This document shows positions 32,597-44,220 of a stretch of 64,000 nucleotides of DNA, piece after piece. Made by a program: the position numbers and the translations under genes. Each line of letters starts with the position of its first letter. Position 1 is the first letter of the stretch. This DNA comes from Calliopum simillimum (Eukaryota > Arthropoda > Insecta > Diptera > Lauxaniidae), in assembly GCA_951812925.1 (NCBI GenBank), contig OX638372.1:42902245-42966244 (forward strand). The letters are read 5' to 3'. The notes below the pieces were generated by a model, which worked only from the letters and a program-made list of their open reading frames with translations, did not search any database and had not been told where the DNA came from.

Positions 32597-33673
32597 TAAA
32601 TGGAGTGAACTCTTGACTAGGTGTATGCACCCTTACGTACTTTTCACATACCTGCAGATTTTCAAGATATTCTTGATTGAAGCTGCAGAGAGTCAGTCTT
32701 AACACGCATTTACCGGAAGTACACATTCTACTTTTTTAATGGCATAATCGTCCTTACTTAATTATACTTTCAAACTTTTCCAATAAGACCCTTACTCTGC
32801 GAGCTATCTAGCTTTGAAGTAAAATCATAAAGTTTTTAAGTTTTGGCCATAAATCAGTTTGCCGCTGTAAATATAATATAGTCCTTTGTATGTGGGTCGA
32901 GATGTATTTACTTCAAAGGGTGATACATCAGAGAGTGATGATTGATGCAAACAATTTAATGCAATAACAATTTTTTTTTTTATAACAAGGCAATATTTCT
33001 ACAAAAATCTACTGTATAAATCATATAGATAGAAAAGAAAGCCAAAAAGGTTTTGTCATAAAATCCTGCTCATGTTAACGCAGTAGCTAGTTTAAGGCGC
33101 ATCGTCACTTTGACAAAATACTCTTTGTATAAACGTCCTTGCAACATTTCACACAAATTTCCTTTGACAATCAACTGTGCTGATAAGTAAGTCATCATTT
33201 TTTTTTAGTGAACACATAAAAGGGTCACCTCCTTTTTTATATCTTTTTGTCATTCGTTGATAAAAACATATTTTGTCCTTCAACATTACTTACTGGTTTC
33301 CTTTGCATCATTTTTTCTTTTGAGTAGATCTCTATACGGTTATCCCTTTTGATACACTACAGAAGATGGGCAAGCATATATTGGAAAGTACACAAGTTTG
33401 CCATATTTTGATATATGTAGGACCTACATTATAGGTGCCATTGAATGAAGTTCTTAATATGTTGAAAACCCTCCGGTAACATAAGACAAAACTTAAAAAA
33501 AAGCACAAGTTAATTATGAACACTTTTTCGTTTCACTTCTAATCGTGTTCCCGGTCTATTAAAGTTAACACAACTTTTTTGGCCAAATTCGATTTTATTC
33601 ATAAATATACGCTAATTCAAGAGCGATACAATCTTTCCAGTGCTTCTCTAACATTTTGATATCTTTCTTGTAG
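32597..33673. other. Intergenic, nothing recognised
   Basis: AT-rich; no coding or repeat feature could be supported. Confidence 0.4.
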
Positions 33674-33967
33674 CGAAGAGATATATAACCAAGAGATACA
33701 AAGAAGCAATGGAGCAATTTTTTGAAGTTTGTGTTAGCCGCAGACGGTAGCTTTGACGAATTTAGAAGTTGAACGGCAGCGTAATTCAACCAAAAAATCT
33801 ATTTATATCTCGTCTCATCCGAAACCGAAGAGATATAAGTAGATTTTTTGGTTGAATTACGCTGCCGTTCAACTTCTAAATTCGTCAAAGCTACCGTCTG
33901 CGGCTAACACAAACTTCAAAAAATTGTTCAAGTGCTTCTTTGCATCTCTTGGTTATATATCTCTTCC
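33674..33967. mobile_element. CGAAGAG foldback element, 294 bp
   Basis: Nearly perfect palindrome: the left arm CGAAGAGATATATAACCAAG ... ggtagctttgacgaattt ... ttcaaccaaaaaatcta is repeated inverted to 33967. The flanking heptamers cttgtag and tttgtag match at 6 of 7 positions. The outer 60 bases match the ends of the 5.6-kb element. Non-coding. Confidence 0.75.
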
Positions 33968-34431
33968 TTTGTAGAATAATTTATCTTTGGACTCAAAATA
34001 GGCCTTTATTTAAGCAAACACCTCCTCATTCGGGTCAAAAATCTTTCCAACGTGCATTTTTTTAGGTCTGCGAATAGGTAAAAGTCTCTTGGCTCCAAGT
34101 CTAAAGAATAGGGTGGAAGTCCAGGAATCCAAGGAATTCACTAATTTTAATCATCGCTTCCCTCGACTTGAGACACTGTGCACATTGGTATGGCTTCATA
34201 CATGCTTTTGCAAAAAAAAGGGGTGCTCCTATAAAAATTAAATTTTGCATGCTTAATTATATATAGCTTGTTAGGAAGTATTCCTAAAATACGCATTAAC
34301 ATTTAAGGTATGCAACACATTATATCTATATACAATTACTTACAATAAAAATTAACATTGAAAATCATATGACCTTTTTCAGAAAATTTAGGAGTTTTTC
34401 AATTGGAACAAATATGCGCAAAATTTTAGTA
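33968..34431. other. Intergenic, nothing recognised
   Basis: The TSD-like heptamer of the preceding element is followed by sequence with no supported feature. Confidence 0.4.
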
Positions 34432-34948
34432 AAGGGTCCGCCATCTAACGTTTTTTTTCAACTAGTGCTTATTTCGTGAATGGTAACACTTAGCTCATGT
34501 CTGATTTGACAGATAATTAGTTTTATCCTTCCGCTGAACGAATATGGTTATGTATACGAGTATACGCTTGAATAACGTTTCGCTTAGTGGGCCTGCGATC
34601 GACTTACAGAAGACACCGATTTTGCCAAAAAAATCATCTTTTCAGATGAAGCTCATTTTGATCTTGGCGGGTATGTAAACAAGCAAAATTGTCGCATTTG
34701 GGGCACAGAAAACCCGCACGCATGCATTGAAAAGCCGCTGCACCCAAAACGAGCCACTGTTTGGGGGAGATCGGGCCATTTTTCTTTGGAGTGGCCGTTA
34801 CAGTCAATGGCGATCGTTATCGGGCCATGTTGAACGAATTTTTGTTCACAAAAATTTAAGAGGACGGCGCTACGTACCACACAGCCGAAGCTACACTCGA
34901 TGTTTTCAAAAAATTTTCAAAAAAAAAGAAGTTATTTGGCGGACCCTG
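34432..34948 (+). mobile_element. Deleted mariner-type element with TA TSD
   Basis: The ends AAGGGTCCGCCATCTAACG and, inverted, CAGGGTCCGCCAAATAAC lie between TA dinucleotides (34430-34431 and 34949-34950). At 517 bp it is far shorter than a full Tc1/mariner element of about 1.3 kb. Internal deletions removed the transposase N-terminus and C-terminal catalytic part. Confidence 0.75.
34591..34908 (+). pseudogene. Tc1/mariner-superfamily transposase fragment (decayed)
   Basis: Frame-by-frame reading shows FSDEAHF (containing the first catalytic Asp region), then NKQNCRIWG and HPKRATVWG, typical of IS630-Tc1-mariner transposases. After a frame change, VNGDRYRAMLNEF follows. After another shift or stop, DGATYHTAEATLD holds the second Asp region. 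The third acidic residue and the helix-turn-helix N-terminus are absent. There is at least one frameshift and one in-frame stop, so it cannot encode an active enzyme. Confidence 0.8.
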
Positions 34949-37110
34949 TATTTAAATTAAAAGAGAAGATTCTTATCTTTAATTTTTTATAGTTAGAAGA
35001 CGTAGATTAGACTAAGCTCTCTTAGTAATACTCCACGGAAAATTGTCAACACACGAAATTCCTACGCAGTAAAAATTTTAGTTTAATTTTAAAACCAAAG
35101 AATATTTATGTAGAACAATGCCAAAAAAAGTAGTAATTTTAAACTATTTTGGAATAAATTTCATACTTTTCTGGTATAAATTTCAAACTTTTTTGGAAAC
35201 AAATCGGGATTGAATACCAAAAAAGTTTAAAATCAATACTAAAGGGAATCAAAAGTATGAAAAGTAAACTATAATTTTTAGTGTATGTTTTCCATTGTTT
35301 TGAAAATAAAAAAAGTTGTCCCACTGAAAAAATAAATTACAGCTAAATTTGAAGTTTATCACTTAAATATTCTGCATTTGTGGCGCCATCTGTGTGTCAT
35401 ACCGGGAACTTATCTGCGGTTATTCGTTATAATGAAGCCAATCAGTTTTGTTATAATAATGAAAGTTTCTCCTCCAAGCGTAGGAAGATGAAAGCCATTT
35501 TGTAGAGTTTTTCTTGATTCGAATAGACCAACCTTTTGCTCTCAATGGTAAATAAAATAAAACAAATAAAAATTTAAGGAAAGAAAAACACCTAAAAACC
35601 ATCTGCGCAATATTCGGGCATTGAGCATCAAAAATGTGCTCATTATGACCATCATAAACATTGATGACAGTTGCAGATGATTGAAGGACATTCACCCAAG
35701 CCGCACAGTGGCTCGAATTGACTTTTCATGCAGCAATTAATTATAACTAAAGAAACAAGGAAGATATAGAGATTATTTTTTTATAGCTCTTATGACACCA
35801 AATTACACACTTTTAGACAGTATTGCAGGACAAAAAGGTATGTTTTGTAGGATTTCGATTTTCTACAAATTACTTATCTCTATGCATAAAATTGTTTTTC
35901 TATTATGTTGCTCTGAAACTACTCCACCGATTGAGCTGAATTTTAAAGGATATATTTGCAATGAATATACCAAGTTTTTTTTCAATACTTATATGACATA
36001 TTTTGGTAAATATAGAAACAAGAGTTATAGAAATTGGTATATATTTGGGTGTATTTCGGTGATATCGAATATTTTTTAACAAATAGGACCCTCTAGCCTT
36101 GTAGTAATGGTTTGTATGAAAAAATATAGCAAAAAAAATTCCAACATTTATTGGAATCTCAAGTTGAGCATATCATGTAAATGTAGAAAATTAACCCTTT
36201 TAAAAAATTTCGGCTGAATTACTACTACGAATTTCGTGTGTTTTGAGATAAATTCAAAAAACTGTCAAACACAAAGATTTTTGTCATTTAGACCTTGGTT
36301 CAAGGCCAGGGCGGGACATCTTTTTGGGGTTTTTGATCTGAATTTAAAACAACATAATATGAAAGAATAAAACTCATTGCTTCTGCTTTAACCTTACTTC
36401 ATCCGATGTAAATATCAGATTTGCCTCAGAGACCTACACCAACATTGATTGTTTTTCGTTAAATGAGCCACTGTGCATCGTACACAATGGTATTTTTTAC
36501 TACCATAATCTCAAAACAAGCAACGTAGTAAGTGAGCAACCATTGATGGCTAAAAATAGGGTTCAATCTTGCGGCCAAGAACACAAAAAGAGAGAGTGAC
36601 AGCAAAATAATAAAAAAAAGGACAAAAAGCAGACAACCAAAAGAAAAGAGCGACGCAGCCAAGTATCATTAATCAAATCAATTTTGTTGAAGGATCACGT
36701 TAAGAACGCTTTGTTCCCCTCCAATTAACCCTCTCCTTGCACCACATTTCTATTGTGGCTAGCTGATTGTTGGTGGTGCTGCTACTTATCAAGGTCAAGT
36801 AAAACTGCAACAGTGATAAAATGCTGTACAAAAGAAAAAAAGAATAAGTAACACAATACATCGCACAATGGGTTATTTTTACCAAAGTCTGAAATAAGTT
36901 CAAAAATTTGATATTCGGAAAGAGTTTTTTGAGTGCGTACTATGAGAAATGAATATTTTCTTAAGCAATTTATATTAATACTTATATGACCCAGGTTTTA
37001 AGAAACATTTTTTTTTTTCATTTCCAATAACCAAATGTGGTGGAATATATTTCTAGTTGTATAAAATGAAATTCCCTGTAGGTGCACAAAAAAATTTATA
37101 CCCGAGAGGG
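34949..37110. other. Intergenic with a weak inverted repeat
   Basis: At about 35100-35290, tataaatttcaaacttttttgg and inverted relatives form an imperfect inverted repeat resembling the family at 38216-41523. The rest shows no supported feature. Confidence 0.35.
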
Positions 37111-37118
37111 TGTCAGGA

Positions 37119-37280
37119 CAGTGACGGATCCAGCATTGTCAGGAGGGGGCCGATTGGCTAAATTTTCAGATAATAACAGAATGTTTTAAAATCTATACAT
37201 ATAATTTAAAAAAAAAACTAATCACTTGGTTTGAGAGGGGGGCCGATCGCCCCCATTGCCTCTCCTTTGATCTGCCACTG
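37119..37280. mobile_element. hAT MITE CAGTGACGGATCC, 8-bp TSD
   Basis: The ends CAGTGACGGATCCAGC and, inverted, CAGTGGCAGATC enclose 162 bases with ggggggccgatcg-type G/C runs. The octamer TGTCAGGA is duplicated exactly (37111-37118 and 37281-37288). CAGTGGCGGATCCAG-type ends are a recognised hAT terminal style. Confidence 0.8.
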
Positions 37281-37349
37281 TGTCAGGAGGTCGTTTTATC
37301 TAAAAATTTTGGGAAAATCGAGATTACCGATAATATACGGGAGAGCAAA

Positions 37350-38215
37350 TCTATATATATAAAAATCAAATGGTGTCCGTATGTAGCTTATGGACGCGGA
37401 AACTACACGGCCAATTTAGATAATTTTTTTTAAATTGTTTGTTATGGTCAGTAGAAGGTTCGTAAGGGGTTGAGATGTCACTGCGGGAGACGGCGGTCGC
37501 ACTCCCCATACGAAAAAAATACAATAATTGCTATATCTCTGCAGTTATACAAGCTGTGATTATGAAAGTAAGTGAACTTATACATAATGTATCTGCCATC
37601 AACCATGCACAATTAGAGGGGGATTGAACCAGGGGACGTTGAGCCCTCCATAAAAAACACACAAAATGCTATATCAGTGCTCCTATATCAGCTATCATTA
37701 TGAAACTTGGTACATGGATCTTTATTGCGTCTACTATTCAGCATGAAAAGCTTAAGAGGGATTGAACGAATGGGATTTGCACCCCTCGTACAGTAAAAAT
37801 ACTCAAAATGCTATATTTCTACTCATAAATGAGCCCTTGATTTTGAAAGTGGTATAAGTACATTTCGGAGCAAAAGTAATGTCATAATATGAATTAGGTG
37901 GCATTTTGTTCAGAACGAATAATATTGAACTCTGTTTTTACAGAAAGTTTACCACATTATGTAAAATTAATGGCATTATGTTTAAAAAATAGTATCGGAA
38001 AAAACCCGATTATTACAGCACATAATGTGAATGACATTACTTTTGCCCCGAAATGGACTTATACCACTTTCAAAATCAAGGGCTCAAATATATATTCTAT
38101 TCACCTTGAAAAACCTGAGGGGTTGGAAGAGAAGGACGACAGAGATGGATGGGACTTGGAACATATGTAAAAGTCATCGGGAATGGGTGAACAAAGTCGC
38201 TACCGGGCCAGCTAG
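37350..38215 (+). mobile_element. Helitron-like non-autonomous element (866 bp)
   Basis: Starts TCTATATATATAAAAATCAA and ends ...GGGCCAGCTAG. The bases outside are A (37349) and T (38216), fitting Helitron insertion between A and T without duplication. No TIR is present. A GC-rich stretch near the 3' end (taccgggccagc) is where Helitrons carry a hairpin, though the stem here is poor. No Rep/helicase is encoded. Confidence 0.6.
37831..38085. repeat. Palindrome inside the Helitron-like element
   Basis: gagcccttgattttgaaagt ggtataagt and the bases that follow, through aaagtaatgtcat, recur inverted at 38030-38085. The arms are about 55 bases. It is a probable nested foldback MITE. An open frame at 37898-38170 lies across it and is not gene-like. 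Confidence 0.55.
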
Positions 38216-41200
38216 TTTGGTATAAAATCTATGCTTCAATTTGGTAAACAAACCGTTTACGGTTGTTCGTATAAAATGTATACATATAAAGTATTAATAC
38301 AATTTAAACTATTTTGGTGTAAATTTTATAGTATCACTATATAAAAATATTTCATACTTTTTTTGTATAAAATTTATATAGAAGTTCATATAAAATTATT
38401 TAAAACCATTTTATATAAAATTCATACTATGCCCATACAATCCAATCTTGTTACGCACAATAAATTCCATTATAAATAATAAGATCACTTTAAAAGGATT
38501 CATAAAAGTCAAAAATAGTATGTGGATTCTTATAGGATTTTTCAAATGGTCATAAATTTTTAAGGAAAAATCATACAAAACCATTTAGAAGAAAAGAGCC
38601 AATCAATAACGTGCGTCAAGAATCGTGTTTTTGAATATTTAGGTTAGAGTTCAGCACCGACAAATACGTCGAAAATAATTTTTTTGCTTTTAATTTGTTG
38701 TGTTTTTTTCAAATGTAGGTACTGTTTTTCGACCTCATTAAAAAAAATAAACGATCTGCAAGGATTTCATTCGGAACAGATTTCAAAGCTATTAAGTAGC
38801 TGGGATAGAATGCCGTGAACCGTTTCATAAGCATTTTCGTGAAACTTTTTTAATGGGTCTTTCAACCAGTTTCTTCTTGGTTATAATGGTTTAAAGTATC
38901 CAACAAAAATATTCTGCAGAAAATTTTACTATGGATATTATATCCCTTAATAATCTGGATGAATTAGTTTCACTTTTTGGTATCAACTAACCCACTGTGC
39001 GTCGCAAGTATATAAGAAAATGGGCAAAAGAAATTGTGTCAAGACAATATACACAGAGGATAGACTTTTTGTGCTTGCAGCAGACAGTTTGATATTGAAC
39101 AGCTCAACTTATTGCTTGAGGCATCTGCTTCATTTATTTTTCCATCTCACAGACACACCCATCAATGGAACAATAGTTGTAGGCCTCTGTTGATGATATG
39201 CCGTTCAAACCATCATTTGACGTGTCGTTTGACCTCCATTGTCCAAATCATTTATCTCTCGCAAAGTATCAATTTCAACGCCAATGCGTTGATTTTTATT
39301 TTAGTGGTGCCATTTCTTTTCCACTTCTGTGCCTTAAATGTCCCACAATCGAGAGATTGATGAAGCAAATAAATTTTTTGTTGATTGAGATAATTTGCAC
39401 TTAATTTTTTGCAACATTTTTGATTGGCATTAAGAAAATGCGCAGCATATCAGAAAGCCAAATTAACATTTATTGGACTGATGGACATTTATTGAAGGAA
39501 ATTTAATTTCTTTTAAACATCATCAATTATAAAATGTCAATAATAAAATTACAACATTAACAATAGCATGAGAATGTGTTTAATTGTATTGCCCTGTAAC
39601 CCATACACAGCAAAAAATTTAGGGCTAAAGTAAGTATAAACTTATTTATACTAAATAAGTATATGTTTTTATAAACTTATATATAAAATAAAACTTTCGC
39701 TACATTTTTTGGAAGTAGGGAAGTAATTCGTTAGAAATTGTTTCTATTACCAACATTTATGTAACATAAAGAATTTTCTCAATTTGTAGAAAATTACAAG
39801 ATCTACAAAAAATAAGCGATATGTGTACACATAGTAGTAACCGTATAGAATATATTCAATAGAAACCGGGTTTTTGGCATTTTAAGGGTTTTTTTGGAAT
39901 ATCTTCAAAACGGTTGCTTCTGTGTGTACACATATCGCTTACTTTTTGTAGATCTTGCAATTTTTTACAAAATTAGCACTGAACTTTTTATCATATGACC
40001 CTTCGTTTCAGAAATATCCTTCAAAAACCAGTATTTTTGAAGTCTTAACGGTTTTTCACGAATATCTTTGAGACCATTGGTTGTTCTAAAAAAAAAATGT
40101 ATACGCTATATAGAAAATCAAATTATCTTTTAAACGGTGCTTAAATTTAGTTGGTGCGACTTCTCATTGAAGAGTTTTTGCAATTTAAAAGTAAGATATT
40201 TTGTTATGAACTCATAGGTAGCATTTCATATCATAACTGTTAACAACTTTTAAATTGAGTGATCTTCTAAACTAGAAGTCGTACGAAAATACTTCTAACG
40301 TACTTTTGTAGGAAATTTTCTATGCTACAAAATTGGAAACCAACATTTTTCTGTAAAAGTTAGCATAAGCGAGATATTTGCAAAAAACTGATTTTAGCGA
40401 CCTTTGAGCCTTAATAACATTTTATGCGCACACAACTTTGCAATGGACTTTTCACACTTTATTTATCAAGCATAAATAAAAGTAATTCCGGTGAAAAAAC
40501 TTCACTTGGAATTATTTCGCAGAAAAATTCTTATTTTCCTGGGCTATAAAATTTGTTCCTCGTAAAATGAATAAACACATGTTATTATTGTAAAATATTT
40601 TTTTATTATGGAATTTATACTGCGTAAGTATTAATGTGGGAACGGAGATAGATGAACGACCTGGCAGCACTGATAAAACGAACGAGACTTTAACGAAACA
40701 AACATGACGAAAAGATTTTGAATAAACGAACAAACGACAGTTGAACTGAGTGGTAGTTGATTTTAGAAGTTGAAGAAGAAGGTTGTCTGCGGACATGTAA
40801 GAAGTGAAATAAAAGACAAAGAAAAGAAAAGAATTGGTTTTTAAAAGTTGCTAAAGAGAAACTCAAATTAAAAAAAGAACTAATATGTAAATAATATTGT
40901 AAAATAAAATAATCAGGCATGTCCTGAAATCCGATTCACTTCGGAAACGGAATGAAAGCAATCTTCAAGAGCTCTGCATTGCCACAAATAAGATGGAATC
41001 GGATTTGTAGTTCAACAAATAAAATATGCTAACGGTTCTTTTTTGATTTACCGAGACATAAATCCAATCGGATGTTTATTATCGAAATGCGGTGCTCTTG
41101 GAGATTGCTTTCTTCTGTTTCCGACGTGAATCGGATTTCAGAACATGCCTGAATATATGAGAACTAAAATAAATGTGTAAATAAATACTTGAGAAACTAA

Positions 41201-41523
41201 AAGGTGCAGTGAGTTGTGTTGTTTTTTATTTTATTATTTGCAATTCCTTCATTTATATCATTTTTTAATTCCGAAATATTTATTCGAAAATTATGTAAAG
41301 TTGGTTAATATAGCACAATATGAATTTTATATAAAATGGTTTAAAATACTTTCATATGAAATTTTATATAAAATCTATACAAAAATAGTATAAACGATTT
41401 TTGTATGGTGATACCATTTAATTTAAACAAAAATAGTATAATAATACTTTGTTTGTATAAATTTAATACGAACAAGTATAAACGGTTTTTATACCAAGAT
41501 GTAGCATAGATTTTATACCAAAT
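38216..41523. repeat. 3.3-kb inverted repeat, ends TTTGGTATAAAATCTATGC
   Basis: The left arm 38216-38420 and right arm about 41290-41523 are inverted relatives (tttggtataaaatctatgc; aaccgttta; ttcgtat; ataaaatttata). The arms are diverged. The left arm starts exactly at the Helitron end. The interior includes 39590-39700, another related ataaactta stretch, and the MITE at 40914-41151. No gene was recognised inside. 39000-39420 is less AT-rich but its short ORFs are unfamiliar. Confidence 0.5.
40914..41151. mobile_element. CAGGCATG inverted-repeat MITE (238 bp)
   Basis: The ends CAGGCATGTCCTGAAATCCG and, inverted, CAGGCATGTTCTGAAATCCG continue for about 70 bases as arms (gattcac, tcggaaac, aaagcaatct, aagagc). 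Its terminus resembles that of the element at 842-1190. Non-coding; TSD unclear. Confidence 0.65.
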
Positions 41524-42249
41524 TTGGTGTGGATTTGTAATCATTCCAATTTGGTTTGTATTTTACACCCAAACTATTTGCTGTATAGGGATACCATAGG
41601 GTCAAAATGAATCGCCTCTGTTGAATTGAAGCCTTTGCGATTACTTTGTTTTTCATCCGACTCACTTTTTGCAGACGACTGCGGGTCCAGCATGTCTAGT
41701 GTAGCGGTAAACTTTCTTAGGTGGTTCTTGAAGAATGCATTCGAGATATTGTTAGGCCACCAAACTTTTGTTGTTTCTCGATCTTTCACTTTTCTGAAAA
41801 TAACCAGAAATGCCCATATTTCTTTCAGTTTAACAAACGTGCTTTTGAGATTCTTAAGTTATTGTCCTCTACTGTCTTATCATCTTTTGAAGTGGTGCTT
41901 CCTGAATAAAGAAAGCAAATAGCGTTTTAATATCTTTCTCGATAGCTTTAAATTCATACTTCACTCGAGTTAAATGCCAAAACTGTTTCGCAAATATTAG
42001 ATAATGATTTGCTGTACACGAATTTTAAATAAGATCCAAAAAGAAGCTCGAGTATGTTCCGCCCGATATTTCCTAAAAAATATTGAAAACAAACAATCTA
42101 ATAACTTCAATAAAATCGTAATAGGTGATAAAACTTGGTGTTATAATGTATGTAGCCCAGAATGAGCGAATCTCTATATTAAGCAAGACAAAAAAACACT
42201 AGTAAGTGTATTACCTTTGGCCTGGCCAAAAATTATAAACCATACACTG
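41524..42249. other. Intergenic, nothing recognised
   Basis: Contains tgctgtatagggatacc at 41579-41595, an inverted match of cccatacacagcaaa at 39600, perhaps another TIR pair. Nothing else could be supported. Confidence 0.35.
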
Positions 42250-44020
42250 AAGAATTTTTATAATTTTGCTTGTAGGGTATGTGCCATGCCTTCTTTTCTG
42301 AATTCAAGTAGTTTTTGTTCAGACTATTTGAAGTATTTGTGCGAAATTTGGTTGCATAACCTCAAGTAACGCTTTTTTAACAGCATATCGAAAACTTTGA
42401 TTGTATGGATGGCTCCACTTCTTCTTGTCCTGTCTTTAGCGTCTTAGTAAAATTTAGTTGGTTTTTCTCAAAAAACGCTTTCAGTAGGAGAAGACGGGGT
42501 AGATTCGTGCACGGGGCACCTTCGTACAACGGCTTTATTTCGAAAACTATAGACGTTGGCATGTCCGTTTCTTCATATACAATATTTGTGCTCTTGCAAC
42601 CATTTATCTTGTGAAATTTGGCGGTGGTGCGATTGTTAACATAGCTGAAAAGAGTCTTTGTGTGTTTTTTCAGTGCAAAAGTAATTTTTCTTAAATGATT
42701 TCAACTTCGTTAAATGGTAGTGATTTTTTGCTAAAATTTGATAATACTTCTGCTATGTTTATAAAAAAATATGCTATTTTACTATGTGTTTACTATTTTT
42801 GCGATTTTTCTAATAGTTATTAATTAAAATATCAAAAACCTATGTTAATCAATTTGGGGTACATTCGTATACACGAATTTACCCTTATGAAGAGTAATTT
42901 TAGTTTATTTAGTATGACAAAAGGAAGAGTGGCTATATAATTACCAATTAATTCATGGAATTGCTAAAACACGTCCAAAAAGAAACGCAATACTCAAAAG
43001 ATACCCTTAATATACCGCTTGTAGACAGCTATGAAAGTCATTTCTCAATATATGCATGTAATTATGCTTGGTGCAACGGGATAGTTTATCTCTTACTCCC
43101 ACCACACTTTACACACCGCCTTCAAATAATATAGGCTTGATTGGGCCTTTTTATTGAAAACTGAGAACTGCATTCAGCGATTGGAATGTGAACAACCATG
43201 GAAAAGTTCCTATTATGTACACTATTCCAAGTCTGGCTAAAATTTTCAATCATGTCATCGTAAAAATACTACAAGTGCATTTAAAATAACAAGAATATGA
43301 CCATTTAAAAAACTTTTGTGTAGCGACGAAGATTTTGCATCTGTTGGGATTTACCAGTAAAGTTTTATGGCAGATCTGCAAGCAAAAGATGTTCTATACG
43401 TTTAAGAGGATACTTTTTCACATACGATTTCATCGCCTTAATTGCTGCATCCACCGTTGCACGTATACCCCACGCTATGTATGAATGTACCCCGCATATG
43501 GGGCACATTCGTACGTTTTGAGTATCTTCTGAAAAGCAGTCATTACTCTTAATTGATAAATTGGACCGTCTTTAACTTACACTACATTAAGAGCTCAATA
43601 TTGTACTTATTTAACTGCATACTAGTTATTTTGGAAAAGCTGGTAGCTTGCTTTATTTTTAGCCATAAATTCAAAACTGTATGAATCTACCCCATCTTCC
43701 CCTATAGCATTTTGAAAGTTTTATTTATATGGGAGGTGCTGCGCCCCCTCGTTCGAGTTTACCTAGTTTTTGTTCAGATCTTGCATTTACTATACTTATT
43801 GTCTGAGTGCAATTTGGTTAGATAATTCTTAATAACGCTTTCAGTAGAGCATTTTGAAACTTTTACTTATATCGGAGGTGCCATGCCCTCTTGTCCGAAT
43901 TCACCTAGTTTTTGGCTAGAGCTTGCTTTTACTATCCCTAGTATTTACGTCTATTTTGGTTGCGTTATCGTGAAAAATGCTCTTAAAATTGCGTTTTGAA
44001 TATATTTTTTGCATGGGCGG
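42250..44020 (+). repeat. 142-bp tandem repeat, interrupted by an insertion
   Basis: Units start at about 42272 and 42403, then, after the insert 42487-43702, at about 43729, 43871 and 44012. The shared landmarks are ggaggtgcc, agtttttgttcaga, tgtctgagtgcaattt, aacgctttcagtagagcatt. The interrupted unit (aacgctttcagta | tagcattttgaaag) confirms the insertion point. Confidence 0.65.
42487..43702. mobile_element. TA-flanked GGRGAAGAYGGGGTAGATTC element (1.2 kb)
   Basis: The ends GGAGAAGACGGGGTAGATTC and, inverted, GGGGAAGATGGGGTAGATTC are flanked by TA (42485-42486 and 43703-43704). The empty site is inferred from intact units of the surrounding tandem repeat. Further ggggtacattcgta/gggcacattcgtac-type motifs repeat inside (42854-42872, 43500-43515). 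No transposase was seen. Confidence 0.7.
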
Positions 44021-44139
44021 TGAGCGTGTCCGTTTACCGATTTCGCTCAATTTCAATCCCGCAAGCTAACTTTTACAAAAAAGGCAGTGTACGACAGTGC
44101 ATTGAATTATCTTGTTTAGTTTTTCTTTAAAAAATATTT

Positions 44140-44220
44140 CCACAGACGGACAGCCAGCCATCCAGACTTACAGACAAGGCTATATCGACTCAGGAGGTGA
44201 CGCTGATCAAGAATATATAT
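44140..44220 (+). repeat. Terminal module of the dispersed repeat family
   Basis: acagacggacagcc ... ggctatatcgactcaggagg ... gacgctgatcaagaatatat, the conserved tail that follows the 142-bp units here and at 32455-32530. Confidence 0.55.

Noticed and set aside
37898..38170. 90-codon open frame
   Set aside because: It lies across an inverted repeat within the Helitron-like element; no homology or domain pattern.
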